A stretch of 64,000 nt of DNA from Clostridium sp. LS (GTDB lineage Bacteria; Bacillota; Clostridia; Clostridiales; Clostridiaceae). A model generated the notes under the pieces. The model made no database searches. It worked only from the letters and a program-made list of their open reading frames with translations, and was not told the DNA's origin. Shown here one piece after another: positions 1 through 6,720 of this stretch. Every line of letters starts with the position of its first letter. Within the stretch, counting starts at the first letter, position 1. A program made the translations under genes and the position numbers. The DNA lies in the NCBI RefSeq assembly GCF_002760435.1, contig NZ_AUUU01000051.1:1-64000 (forward strand), given 5' to 3'.

Positions 1-93
1 TTATTTTTTATTCTTTTTCCATACTCAACCCAATTAAATAGCCGTTCTCACAAGTTACCCACAGATTTTACTGCATTATAAATTCCTATAGAA

Positions 94-122
94 TAAAAAA
101 AGAACTCTATTTCTAGAATTCT
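94..122 (-). terminator. Intrinsic terminator, GAAA-tetraloop type
   Basis: A 9-bp stem (AGAATTCTA / TAGAGTTCT, one G-U pair) closed by a GAAA tetraloop is followed on the minus strand by a run of seven T. It lies just downstream of the decayed MORN gene. Its architecture is the same as the terminators at 1941-1962 and 2893-2914. Confidence 0.7.
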
Positions 123-176
123 AAATAAAAAATATAACTAAAATTATACTCAACTATTATTCAATATAAATAATTT

Positions 177-309
177 TTATCCTTGGAATTTCCCTTTTGA
201 GAACTGACCTTGTTTTTTAGTGCCATTAACCAAAGTTAGTGTACCTTTACCATCCATTTTTCCATTTTTAAATTTGCCTCATATTTATCACCGTTCAAGT
301 ACAATTTAA
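177..309 (-). pseudogene. Decayed MORN-repeat protein, C-terminal remnant
   Basis: Read on the minus strand, 272-309 gives KLYLNGDKYE. A one-base deletion near position 279 (GAGGC where GAGGGC is expected) then shifts the frame, and the next frame continues GKFKNGKMDGKGTLTL, then VNGTKKQGQFSKGKFQG and a TAA stop at 177-179. Joined together the two parts match the MORN repeat pattern (YxG...GxGxL...G..YxG). An in-frame TAA lies directly upstream, so no intact N-terminus exists. MORN repeats usually mediate membrane or phospholipid contacts. This looks like the tail of a former gene, not an active one. A sequencing error could explain the shift but not the missing upstream part. Confidence 0.7.
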
Positions 310-339
310 ATTATTCTTTTATAAATTATGTGCTAACCT

Positions 340-921
340 TTATATAAATCCCATAGCAACTTTTACAATTTTCATCTGCTGCTCAGATGTTAGCATTTCC
401 AAAAGTTTAAATGCAACATACGGTGCTGTTTCAGGACAATATGAAGTAATAATATTTTTATCAACTACAATTGGTTCATTTACTACATTAACACCAAATT
501 CTTTTAACTGTTTTTGCCTGTATCCATCTCTTAAATGGTATGTAGTCCCTTTGCGGTTCTTTAATACTCCACTTTTTCCTAGTGGTAAAGCTGCAACGCA
601 AATCGTAGCAATAATTTTTCCTTTTAAATCAAATTCTTTTATCAAATTCAAAAATCGCTCATCATAAGCTTCCTCATAGAATCCAAATTCTTCGAATCCA
701 CCTGGAATAGCAAGTGCATCATAATCCTCAACATTAATTTCATCAATTGTTTTATCTACTATTACAGGAATATTAAATGTACTAATCACCTGCTTTTCAA
801 ATCCACAAGTTACTACTTGAACATCAATTTGATAATCATTTCTAGCCCACCCCATAACATCTACAAACACGCTAAACTCCATTGTTTCAAATCCTTTAGC
901 TAAAAAAAGTAGTATTTTCAT
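340..921 (-). CDS. DJ-1/PfpI family protein
   Basis: 193 aa, the full length of a single DJ-1/PfpI (ThiJ-like) domain. The nucleophile-elbow region reads [12 protein letters not shown], with the likely reactive cysteine at about residue 108, and a conserved glutamate follows the first strand (GFETME, about residue 12). An AIPGG glycine turn is at about 71-75. Members act as glyoxalases, chaperones, deglycase-like enzymes or stress proteins, and the exact role cannot be told from sequence. The start ATG has a GGAGG site six bases upstream. The gene is followed by the MORN remnant and its terminator and has no evident operon partner. Confidence 0.85.
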   Translation of the reverse strand: MKILLFLAKGFETMEFSVFVDVMGWARNDYQIDVQVVTCGFEKQVISTFNIPVIVDKTIDEINVEDYDALAIPGGFEEFGFYEEAYDERFLNLIKEFDLKGKIIATICVAALPLGKSGVLKNRKGTTYHLRDGYRQKQLKEFGVNVVNEPIVVDKNIITSYCPETAPYVAFKLLEMLTSEQQMKIVKVAMGFI

Positions 922-996
922 TTATAACCTCCGCACTCTTATTATCAATTATTCTCATATGGAAATTATAACATACTTTATAACCGCCGTATTATT

Positions 997-1317
997 TTAA
1001 TGCGTCATGGATATTTCTCCTTCACCAGCTATAATTAAAGTTTCTCCTTTTTTTATAGGACCAACTTTTAAATACTCTTTTGTATCATTAAGTTTTACAA
1101 ACAATATCTGAGCACCACTCGCATCAAGTAATGTAATAGTAACATTCTTATCTGGAGTTATAAGTTTTACATTACGATAAAGCCCTTCGTGTTCAGGAGA
1201 AATATTATAAATACCTTGTTTTAAAGTTGTTGCTGTTGGAATTTGATCAGCCTTAGAAACTTCACCAAACATAAACATAAATATAAATACTAATATAAAA
1301 AATTTCTTTATTTGCAT
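997..1317 (-). CDS. Small secreted protein of unknown function
   Basis: 106 aa from the ATG at 1317, which has GAGGTG six bases upstream; a longer reading would start at a GTG that is part of this ribosome site. The N-terminus is a classical signal peptide: K-K, a Phe/Ile/Met-rich core, and a probable cleavage after SKA near residue 23. The mature part is about 80 aa, beta-rich, without cysteines. It looks like a small exported or cell-envelope protein. I do not recognise the family and assign no function. Confidence 0.7.
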   Translation of the reverse strand: MQIKKFFILVFIFMFMFGEVSKADQIPTATTLKQGIYNISPEHEGLYRNVKLITPDKNVTITLLDASGAQILFVKLNDTKEYLKVGPIKKGETLIIAGEGEISMTH

Positions 1318-1468
1318 ATAATTCACCTCTTATCATAAGTATTTTATTTTATTTATAAGAATATACAATATTATTACTGCTTATTTACCGCAATATTTTA
1401 TTTCAAATTACTTAGATCTATACATTTATTATGGCGTATTGCAAGCACATTGTATCATTTTTATTAAA

Positions 1469-1494
1469 AAGCACCAATATTCTAGTGCCAGAAG
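1469..1494 (-). terminator. Probable intrinsic terminator
   Basis: Minus strand stem GGCAC(TA) / (TG)GTGC followed by TTTTT. It stands 105 bases below the stop of the 1600-1815 gene, as a second terminator after the one at 1566-1597. Confidence 0.5.
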
Positions 1495-1565
1495 CAACAA
1501 ATTCTTGTTAAATGTTTTAATTAAAAGATTATGGTCTCCGCTTTAAGGACACTGTTAGATAAAAA

Positions 1566-1597
1566 AGACACCTACATTTCTGTAAGTGCGTCATTAA
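1566..1597 (-). terminator. Intrinsic terminator of the 71-aa gene
   Basis: Minus strand imperfect stem GACGCACTTAC / GTAGGTGTC with a short AGAAAT loop, then six T. It begins only a few bases after the stop codon at 1600. Confidence 0.65.
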
Positions 1598-1599
1598 CT

Positions 1600-1815
1600 C
1601 TATCTCCAACTATCTTTACATATTTTATATATTTCATATATCTCTTCATTCGTGCAGTTTTCAAATGCACAATAACTCCAATCCCATCGTCCATATTGCG
1701 CTAAATAACTCCCACGGCAAATTATCTTAGGATGTCCCATGGCATTTAAATTAGGATCTGTTCCCTTAACTAGAGAAATTAAATCTTTCTTATCTAAATC
1801 AAGTTTCAAATTCAT
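1600..1815 (-). CDS. Small conserved hypothetical protein
   Basis: Up to 71 aa. The N-terminal third is charged and helical (KLDLDKKDLISLVKG), and the C-terminal half is rich in Trp, Tyr and Cys (GRWDWSYCAFENC) and ends KICKDSWR. The ribosome site AAAGGGG is only about two to four bases from the ATG at 1815 but eight bases from a TTG two codons further in, so the protein may start at that TTG (69 aa). I recall similar small proteins in clostridia but no assigned function. It stands alone with its own terminator. The promoter region holds AACGAATATAAT at about 1860-1872, sharing the AACGAATA core of the motif found upstream of the next three genes but without the GTCAGA block. Confidence 0.6.
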   Translation of the reverse strand: MNLKLDLDKKDLISLVKGTDPNLNAMGHPKIICRGSYLAQYGRWDWSYCAFENCTNEEIYEIYKICKDSWR

Positions 1816-1940
1816 ATCCCCTTTGATTTCATTACTTTATTATATTCCATCAAAAAAATTATATTCGTTAATACTACTTTATTATTCCCAAGACATTCTT
1901 TTGTCTTTATTGGAAAATAAATCATAAAAACTAAAAAAAA

Positions 1941-1962
1941 AGAGCCCTATTTCTAAAGCTCT
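1941..1962 (-). terminator. Intrinsic terminator, GAAA-tetraloop type
   Basis: Nine-pair stem AGAGCTTTA / TAGGGCTCT with two G-U pairs and a GAAA loop, followed on the minus strand by nine T. It starts six bases after the stop of the gene ending at 1969 and is nearly identical to the terminator at 2893-2914. Confidence 0.8.
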
Positions 1963-1968
1963 CAAAAC

Positions 1969-2193
1969 TCACGTCATAATATCTACATATATTTTTGCTA
2001 TATAAATACCTCTACGTTCTACTTTTAGTATTTTCATTATTTTATTCTCCCATATATACTCAATAGCTTCATTAAAGCGTTCAGCACTAAACTTTACATC
2101 ATTACTAGATAATACTACTATGAATCCATTACCAGAACGTATTGTTTCTGTTATCCTTATTTTTTCCAATATAATATTTACGTCATTACTCAT
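1969..2193 (-). CDS. Small hypothetical protein
   Basis: 74 aa when started at the ATG at 2193, which has GAGGTG six bases upstream; an ATG at 2214 has no ribosome site. The sequence is mixed alpha/beta with no membrane segment, no cysteines and a basic C-terminal third (KILKVERRGIYIAKIYVD). Family not recognised. It lies between a GAAA-tetraloop terminator downstream and a hairpin-rich leader upstream (2242-2397). Transcription from the promoter-like motif at 2404-2431 would have to pass the terminator-like hairpin at 2242-2306 to reach it, so attenuation is possible. Confidence 0.55.
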   Translation of the reverse strand: MSNDVNIILEKIRITETIRSGNGFIVVLSSNDVKFSAERFNEAIEYIWENKIMKILKVERRGIYIAKIYVDIMT

Positions 2194-2241
2194 CCGCTTC
2201 ACCTCGAAATTCATTTTTTGTTTCTAATAGCTTTTTAAAGT

Positions 2242-2397
2242 AAAAAATCCCCTGTACAGTCTACACATTCATCAAGTAAAAACCTAAGACATTAACATGT
2301 ACAGGGTATTTTATGTATTTAGGGGTATTGGGTATAGTTTTGTAGGACTGTTATCCTACTTTATATTTAGGAATATACTATTGGTTTAATACACTCA
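2242..2397 (-). ncRNA. Candidate small structured RNA or attenuator leader
   Basis: Between the promoter-like motif at 2404-2431 and the gene starting at 2193 the minus strand has no usable ORF but two clear hairpins. The first is GTAGGA-TAACAG-TCCTAC at 2342-2359. The second is a perfect 9-bp stem CCCTGTACA / TGTACAGGG with a loop of about 40 nt (2250-2306), followed by six T, so it can act as an intrinsic terminator. The predicted transcript is about 150 nt. It could be a free small RNA or a leader controlling the 74-aa gene. This is inference from base pairing; no known RNA family was recognised. Confidence 0.45.
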
Positions 2398-2403
2398 TTA
2401 TAC

Positions 2404-2431
2404 TATTCGTTATTTAATTTAATAATCTGAC
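2404..2431 (-). promoter_or_regulatory. Promoter-like motif, copy A
   Basis: Minus strand GTCAGA, 16 bases, CGAATA, then GTATAATG. The same two blocks at exactly the same spacing occur at 2768-2795 and 3443-3470. The 16-bp gap suits an alternative, possibly ECF-type, sigma factor, but the blocks match no consensus I know well. See findings. Confidence 0.5.
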
Positions 2432-2459
2432 ACATAAATATAAATTTTTATTTTAAATA

Positions 2460-2687
2460 TTATTTGCAAGGTTCTAAGGATATTTTATTCTGTTTTTTCA
2501 TATTTTCAAGTTCAGCAATTATTTTCATATCTATAACAGCCATATTTTCGTCGATTAATTTTGTTTTCTCTAAATCACTAATACATTCTTTACATAAAGA
2601 TAATACTTTTTTATATGCTCTTCCTTGCATTATAAGTAAAGCTTTATATTTCTGGTTGGTTAAATCAATTAATTCTTCATTTGTCAT
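2460..2687 (-). CDS. Small hypothetical helical protein
   Basis: 75 aa from the ATG at 2687 (AAGGGTGG six bases upstream); the ATG at 2714 lacks a ribosome site. Begins MTNEELIDLTNQKYKALL and is almost entirely predicted helix, with two cysteines in CKEC (about residues 32-35) and one near the C-terminus. It looks like a small helical-hairpin or coiled-coil protein. Family not recognised. Promoter-like motif copy B ends 81 bases upstream of the start. Confidence 0.55.
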   Translation of the reverse strand: MTNEELIDLTNQKYKALLIMQGRAYKKVLSLCKECISDLEKTKLIDENMAVIDMKIIAELENMKKQNKISLEPCK

Positions 2688-2767
2688 ATCATTCCACCCT
2701 TTCATAGGAAACAAATAACAATCCTATAGAGATTGATATTTTATTGGTATTTATTCATCTAATATAC

Positions 2768-2795
2768 TATTCGTTCTTCTATCTCATTTTCTGAC
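2768..2795 (-). promoter_or_regulatory. Promoter-like motif, copy B
   Basis: Minus strand GTCAGA-N16-CGAATAGTAT, 81 bases upstream of the 75-aa gene. The downstream block plus flank (AACGAATAGTATA) is identical to copy A. Confidence 0.5.
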
Positions 2796-2892
2796 CAAAT
2801 ATAGAAAATATTATTATAAAAAGTTAATAGGCATTTTATTTCACTTACATTATAACTGTAACTTAACATTAATAATCTCTTTACATAGTAAA

Positions 2893-2914
2893 AGAGCCCT
2901 ATTTCTAGAGCTCT
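2893..2914 (-). terminator. Intrinsic terminator, GAAA-tetraloop type
   Basis: Perfect or near-perfect 9-bp stem AGAGCTCTA / TAGGGCTCT with a GAAA loop and a TTTT tail on the minus strand, five bases after the stop of the gene ending at 2919. Confidence 0.8.
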
Positions 2915-2918
2915 TATA

Positions 2919-3338
2919 CTAAATTAATATTTTATTGAATGCATAATTAATTGCATCTTTTAAGTTTTCAAATGACATTTCATCCATGGTTATTGATGGT
3001 TCGTCTTTGACTATATATTCTTCTACTTTACAACTTATTGATATAGTTTTTTCAATTCTACTGCTAAGGGTTTGATCCTTATGCTGAAGGATCTTCAATT
3101 CATTATTCTCAGGATTTACACTGTACACTACAAAAATATTAGCTTTTCTCCCTGGAAATACTATCATGTTTTTCTCTGTCAGCATTTCAACCCGCTTATC
3201 CACACCTTGGCTGCTAAATAACTCATTAATTAAGGTTACAATATTATTTATCTCCTGTTCTACCTGATCTTGAGTAATTTTTAGTGGACATAAACTATGT
3301 ACATAATTCTCAATCCATGATTTTTGATTTAATCCCAT
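2919..3338 (-). CDS. Hypothetical cytoplasmic protein
   Basis: 139 aa, with AGGTGG four bases before the ATG. No signal peptide or membrane segment. The N-terminus has a possible helix (QDQVEQEINNIVTLINELF), then a beta-rich middle (NIFVVYSVNPENNELKIL) and a C-terminal helix (FENLKDAINYAFNKILI). Two isolated cysteines. No catalytic motif visible and no family recognised. It has its own motif copy C upstream (105 bases) and a GAAA-type terminator downstream, so it appears to be a single-gene unit. Confidence 0.6.
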   Translation of the reverse strand: MGLNQKSWIENYVHSLCPLKITQDQVEQEINNIVTLINELFSSQGVDKRVEMLTEKNMIVFPGRKANIFVVYSVNPENNELKILQHKDQTLSSRIEKTISISCKVEEYIVKDEPSITMDEMSFENLKDAINYAFNKILI

Positions 3339-3442
3339 ATCTCCACCTCTTTTGAAAATATATTTGTGTACTCTTCTAGTTCAAAATTTTATCTTTTTTA
3401 TATAATATCATAAATTACATATTATTTAAAATACTAACATAT

Positions 3443-3470
3443 TATTCGTTTTTAAAGTTAACTATCTGAC
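3443..3470 (-). promoter_or_regulatory. Promoter-like motif, copy C
   Basis: Minus strand GTCAGA-N16-CGAATAATAT, 105 bases upstream of the gene starting at 3338. It also shares the two A before CGAATA and the RTATRWTAG-like right flank with copies A and B. Confidence 0.5.
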
Positions 3471-3508
3471 ATAAAATTTAAATCTAAGCTAAATGTATAA
3501 GGCATATG

Positions 3509-3547
3509 AAATAACTCCTCAGACAATTCTTTGTTTTGAGGAGTTAT
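3509..3547 (-). terminator. Terminator of the thioesterase gene
   Basis: Stem ATAACTCCTCA / TGAGGAGTTAT with a loop of about 15 nt, ten bases below the stop at 3557. The T-tract is short, so termination strength is uncertain. Confidence 0.55.
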
Positions 3548-3556
3548 CATTCAAAC

Positions 3557-3946
3557 TTATTTATTTTTTGTTTTTTCCATAAAATCATTAATATTTACTA
3601 TATACCTTGTATGAGTGCCTTTTCCGATAATCCCATTGTCGTCATAAGCTTCTACTTCAAAAAACAATTTCATTCCATCTACTTTTACGAGTGTAGCTTT
3701 ACACTCTATATTGGCACCTATACGAGATGATTTTATATGTTTAACATTTATTTCAATACCTACTGTAGTAAATTCATTTGGAATTTCGTTAACTACTAAG
3801 CTTTTAGCTGCATTTTCCATTAATGCAATCATAGCAGGTGTTGCATAAACCTCTAAATCTCCAGATCCAATTTTTATTGCTAAATCATTATCGGAAACTA
3901 TAATTTTTTTTACAATAGAAGACCCTTCTTTTAAATTAAATTCCAT
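3557..3946 (-). CDS. Hot-dog fold thioesterase, FlK-like
   Basis: 129 aa, the usual length of one hot-dog domain. Typical FlK-family features are visible: a start region with G-S-G, the helix TPAMIALMENAA (about 36-47), the strand TVGIEINVKHIK and the C-terminal GKGTHTRYIV with the conserved His. Such enzymes hydrolyse acyl-CoA or related thioesters, and the substrate here is unknown. It is followed by a hairpin terminator and preceded at 40 bases by the 73-aa gene, so the two may be co-transcribed. Confidence 0.8.
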   Translation of the reverse strand: MEFNLKEGSSIVKKIIVSDNDLAIKIGSGDLEVYATPAMIALMENAAKSLVVNEIPNEFTTVGIEINVKHIKSSRIGANIECKATLVKVDGMKLFFEVEAYDDNGIIGKGTHTRYIVNINDFMEKTKNK

Positions 3947-3985
3947 CTTCCACCCTTCCCCATCTCAATTATTTAATATGTTTTG

Positions 3986-4207
3986 CTATTTCTGAAAGTC
4001 ACCATATTTAGCTGCAGCCTTCCAAGTTTTATGATGCAATGAATTATGCTTACTGTTTGACTTAATTCCCCTCATTTCTTCTCTAATCATTGCCCTTGCA
4101 ATTATTCTGAATTTTTTAAAGTCTTCTTCATTAACTTCCTGTCCAAGTAAATTTTTTGTTATTAATTCACTAGTTTTCTTATTAACAGCTCTATCAAATT
4201 TATTCAT
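3986..4207 (-). CDS. Small basic hypothetical protein
   Basis: 73 aa, lysine/arginine-rich and predicted helical, with AGGAG eight bases before the ATG at 4207. It contains the histidine-containing C-terminal stretch KHNSLHHKTWKAAAKYGDF. No signal or membrane segment. Family not recognised; a nucleic-acid-binding role would fit the charge but nothing else supports it. It lies 40 bases upstream of the thioesterase gene. Confidence 0.55.
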   Translation of the reverse strand: MNKFDRAVNKKTSELITKNLLGQEVNEEDFKKFRIIARAMIREEMRGIKSNSKHNSLHHKTWKAAAKYGDFQK

Positions 4208-4375
4208 TTCTCATACTCCTATACTAAATAAAATTTCAAAAATATTATTATCTTTATTTTAATAATTTATCCATTAACCATTAAAGAGGTAAAATTATAA
4301 TTTTTTATTTAAGCACCTGAAATAAAAACGTCCCCATGCTTTTTGCAGGTTAGCTTAATTTAGTCTGTCTATTGA

Positions 4376-5380
4376 TTATTTATAATCCACAAATGCATAA
4401 TCACTAGAGTCTTTAGACAAAGAGCTAATGCTTCCATCTTGAGCATACGTATAAATTTGTTCTACATTACCATTTGCGCTATTAGTACCTATGAATAAAA
4501 TATTACTATTATCATCCTCTTTTAATCCCTTTGTTATTTTCACCGCAGCTGGAAAATCAAATACTAATCTCTTTGGTTTATTATCTATAAACTCGTACAA
4601 TGAGTCTATATTTCCAGAAACCTTTCCAGTAAAAAATATATGATTATTATTAACAACTATATCTGATATTTCTTCTATATTCTCGCTTAAAAGACTTATA
4701 TCTTTAGTTTTCTTATCTATCATCATTAGTTCTTTTTTATTTTGTAGTGTTAATTGTATAAATAATACATTGTTTTCAGTTCCCTTTAAAAAAGCCAAAT
4801 AGCCTTCTTTAATTTTATATAACAATTCTTCTTTTTTTTCATTTATATTATAAGTAAATAAGCCATTTACCCCTTCATTACTGACTCCATAATATATCAA
4901 TGTATCAGCGTCATACCAATCATACAAGGTTCCAGAAATCGAAACATCTGATTTGAATTCTATTTCCTTTCCATCATTTGTATTAAATATTTTTAACTTA
5001 AGACCATCATTTTCAATAAAATATGATATGTATTCCCCATTTTTTGATAACCTAAGCTGGCTGTAATTGGAATCCTTTATCTCATTTTTATGACCATTAT
5101 GCATTACGTAATGTTTTCCGTCTTCGACAAATATGTAACTCGATGTGCTTTTATCATATGCTAATATAACCTTACCATCTTTTACTTCTTTGTATTTTCC
5201 ATTTTCATAATTATATAATTTATAATTCCCATTTTCATTTCTTAGCACAGCACCTGCATTAAGTTTTATATCCTCTGTTATATTAGGTGTTGCAGTTTTT
5301 TCAGATGAACAACCTAATAAAAACAGAGGAAAAACAATAAAGGCTAAAACTCTCCAGCATATTCTTTTTGATAATTTCAT
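4376..5380 (-). CDS. Lipoprotein with beta-propeller-like repeats
   Basis: 334 aa. The N-terminus is a lipoprotein signal peptide with lipobox LLGCSS (Cys at about residue 24), so the protein is anchored to the outer face of the membrane. The rest is made of short repeated strands with a D/N-G-K turn (NENGNYKLYNYENGKYKEV, SKNGEYISYF, NTNDGKEIEF), reminiscent of TolB/WD40-like propellers. No enzyme motif is visible. AGGGG lies five bases before the ATG. The next gene upstream, dapF, is about 100 bases away on the same strand. Confidence 0.65.
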   Translation of the reverse strand: MKLSKRICWRVLAFIVFPLFLLGCSSEKTATPNITEDIKLNAGAVLRNENGNYKLYNYENGKYKEVKDGKVILAYDKSTSSYIFVEDGKHYVMHNGHKNEIKDSNYSQLRLSKNGEYISYFIENDGLKLKIFNTNDGKEIEFKSDVSISGTLYDWYDADTLIYYGVSNEGVNGLFTYNINEKKEELLYKIKEGYLAFLKGTENNVLFIQLTLQNKKELMMIDKKTKDISLLSENIEEISDIVVNNNHIFFTGKVSGNIDSLYEFIDNKPKRLVFDFPAAVKITKGLKEDDNSNILFIGTNSANGNVEQIYTYAQDGSISSLSKDSSDYAFVDYK

Positions 5381-5487
5381 TTTTTCCCCTCTTTAAATAA
5401 CTAATAAATCTAATATTTTTAACAGATATTATAAAATAATTTTGGGATTCTATTATTACAATTATATATTTACCCCATGTCAATTAT

Positions 5488-6315
5488 TTATATAGAAATT
5501 TCTCCTTTGAATACAACTTCAGCAGGACCTTTCATGTAAACATCATCGCCTAAAACTTCAATAATTAATTCTCCACCCGGTGCCTTTACAAAAATCTCTT
5601 TATTAGCATTTACAAGTCCTAACCTCTTTGCAACTACTACTGATGCACTGCAGCCAGTTCCGCAAGCAAGAGTAGCACCAGCGCCTCTTTCCCATGTATT
5701 AACTCTTATATGTGTTTCATCAATAACTTTTACAAAATTCACATTACTTCCTTCTTTAAATAAATCCAACTTTTCTATTTTGGAGCCTTCTAATACAACA
5801 TTATATTCTCTTTCATTTTCAAAAATAATTGTATGAGGAACCCCTAATAATACTGTAGTCATATTATAAGTTTTATTATCTACAGTAATATCACTTTCTA
5901 TAATATTTTCTCTATTATTTAAAGGTATATCACTTCCATTATATGAAGGCTTACCCATATAAACTCTTACATACTTAACTTTTTTATCTTCTAATATTAT
6001 TTCGATTACTTTAATGCCATCTCCAGTCTCAACTGAAAATTTTTCTCCTTCTGCAATTTTATGTTCATAAACATATTTTCCAAAGCATCTAATTGCATTC
6101 CCACACATATTAGCTCTTGATCCATCCGCATTTATTATAACCATTTTTGCATTAGCTGCTTCTGATTTTCGAACAATAACTAATCCATCGGCTCCAATTC
6201 CAAAATGTCTATCACAAAGCTTTTGTGCAAGTGAGCATTCATCCTTAATCTTATTATCAAAATCTTCAACAAATACAAAATCATTACCTGCACCTTGCAT
6301 TTTATAAAAATTCAT
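5488..6315 (-). CDS. dapF: Diaminopimelate epimerase
   Basis: 275 aa. Interconverts LL- and meso-diaminopimelate, the last step before use in lysine and meso-DAP peptidoglycan synthesis. Both catalytic cysteines are present: MCGNAIRCFG (Cys71) and ACGTGCSAS (Cys218), and the N-terminal GAGNDFV motif is typical. I place the start at the ATG at 6315 (MNFYKMQGAGND), which has AGGAGG eight bases upstream; a longer reading to 6342 has no ribosome site. Meso-DAP use agrees with the DNPR signature of MurE in this window. No other lys/dap genes are nearby. Confidence 0.96.
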   Translation of the reverse strand: MNFYKMQGAGNDFVFVEDFDNKIKDECSLAQKLCDRHFGIGADGLVIVRKSEAANAKMVIINADGSRANMCGNAIRCFGKYVYEHKIAEGEKFSVETGDGIKVIEIILEDKKVKYVRVYMGKPSYNGSDIPLNNRENIIESDITVDNKTYNMTTVLLGVPHTIIFENEREYNVVLEGSKIEKLDLFKEGSNVNFVKVIDETHIRVNTWERGAGATLACGTGCSASVVVAKRLGLVNANKEIFVKAPGGELIIEVLGDDVYMKGPAEVVFKGEISI

Positions 6316-6720
6316 ACCTATTCCTCCTAATTTTAATCTCATCGTAAAACTTCTAATTTTAAGCTCGTGGCTACAATATAGTCTATTCTAATATTTCATT
6401 TATTAATAATATCACCAAGTTTAAATTATAACTTATTTCACAAGATTTCCATATATATTTTTTAAATTTTTTTCATATTTTTCATATATTTTAGTATTTT
6501 TTCAACATATACTGATATTCTCTATCATACTTTGATATTCTTCTAAATAAGTGAGAATCAAAATCTAATATTTTACTAATTCAACTTATCCTGCGAACGA
6601 ATGTGAGTTAGATTTCCTTCGTCAATACACAGTGCTTTCTTCACATTTGGCTAATAATTGATAATTATATAATTATAATGTTATACTATTCTTAGTTACA
6701 CTAAGAAAGGATGACATAAA
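6316..6720. other. Divergent intergenic region between dapF and rqcH
   Basis: About 400 bases with no ORF that looks coding. It contains very AT-rich DNA at 6430-6550, an 8-bp inverted match AATGTGA(G) / TTCACATT at about 6600-6648, and the rqcH promoter at 6658-6687. Nothing else could be supported. Confidence 0.6.
6658..6687 (+). promoter_or_regulatory. Sigma-A-type promoter of rqcH
   Basis: TTGATA (6658-6663), 18 bases, TATACT (6682-6687). The ATG is 33 bases after the -10 box, and AAAGGATG precedes it. Confidence 0.65.

Noticed and set aside
1-93. Possible 3' end of a minus-strand gene at the left edge
   Set aside because: All three minus-strand frames are interrupted by stops within 60 bases and no recognisable protein sequence appears.
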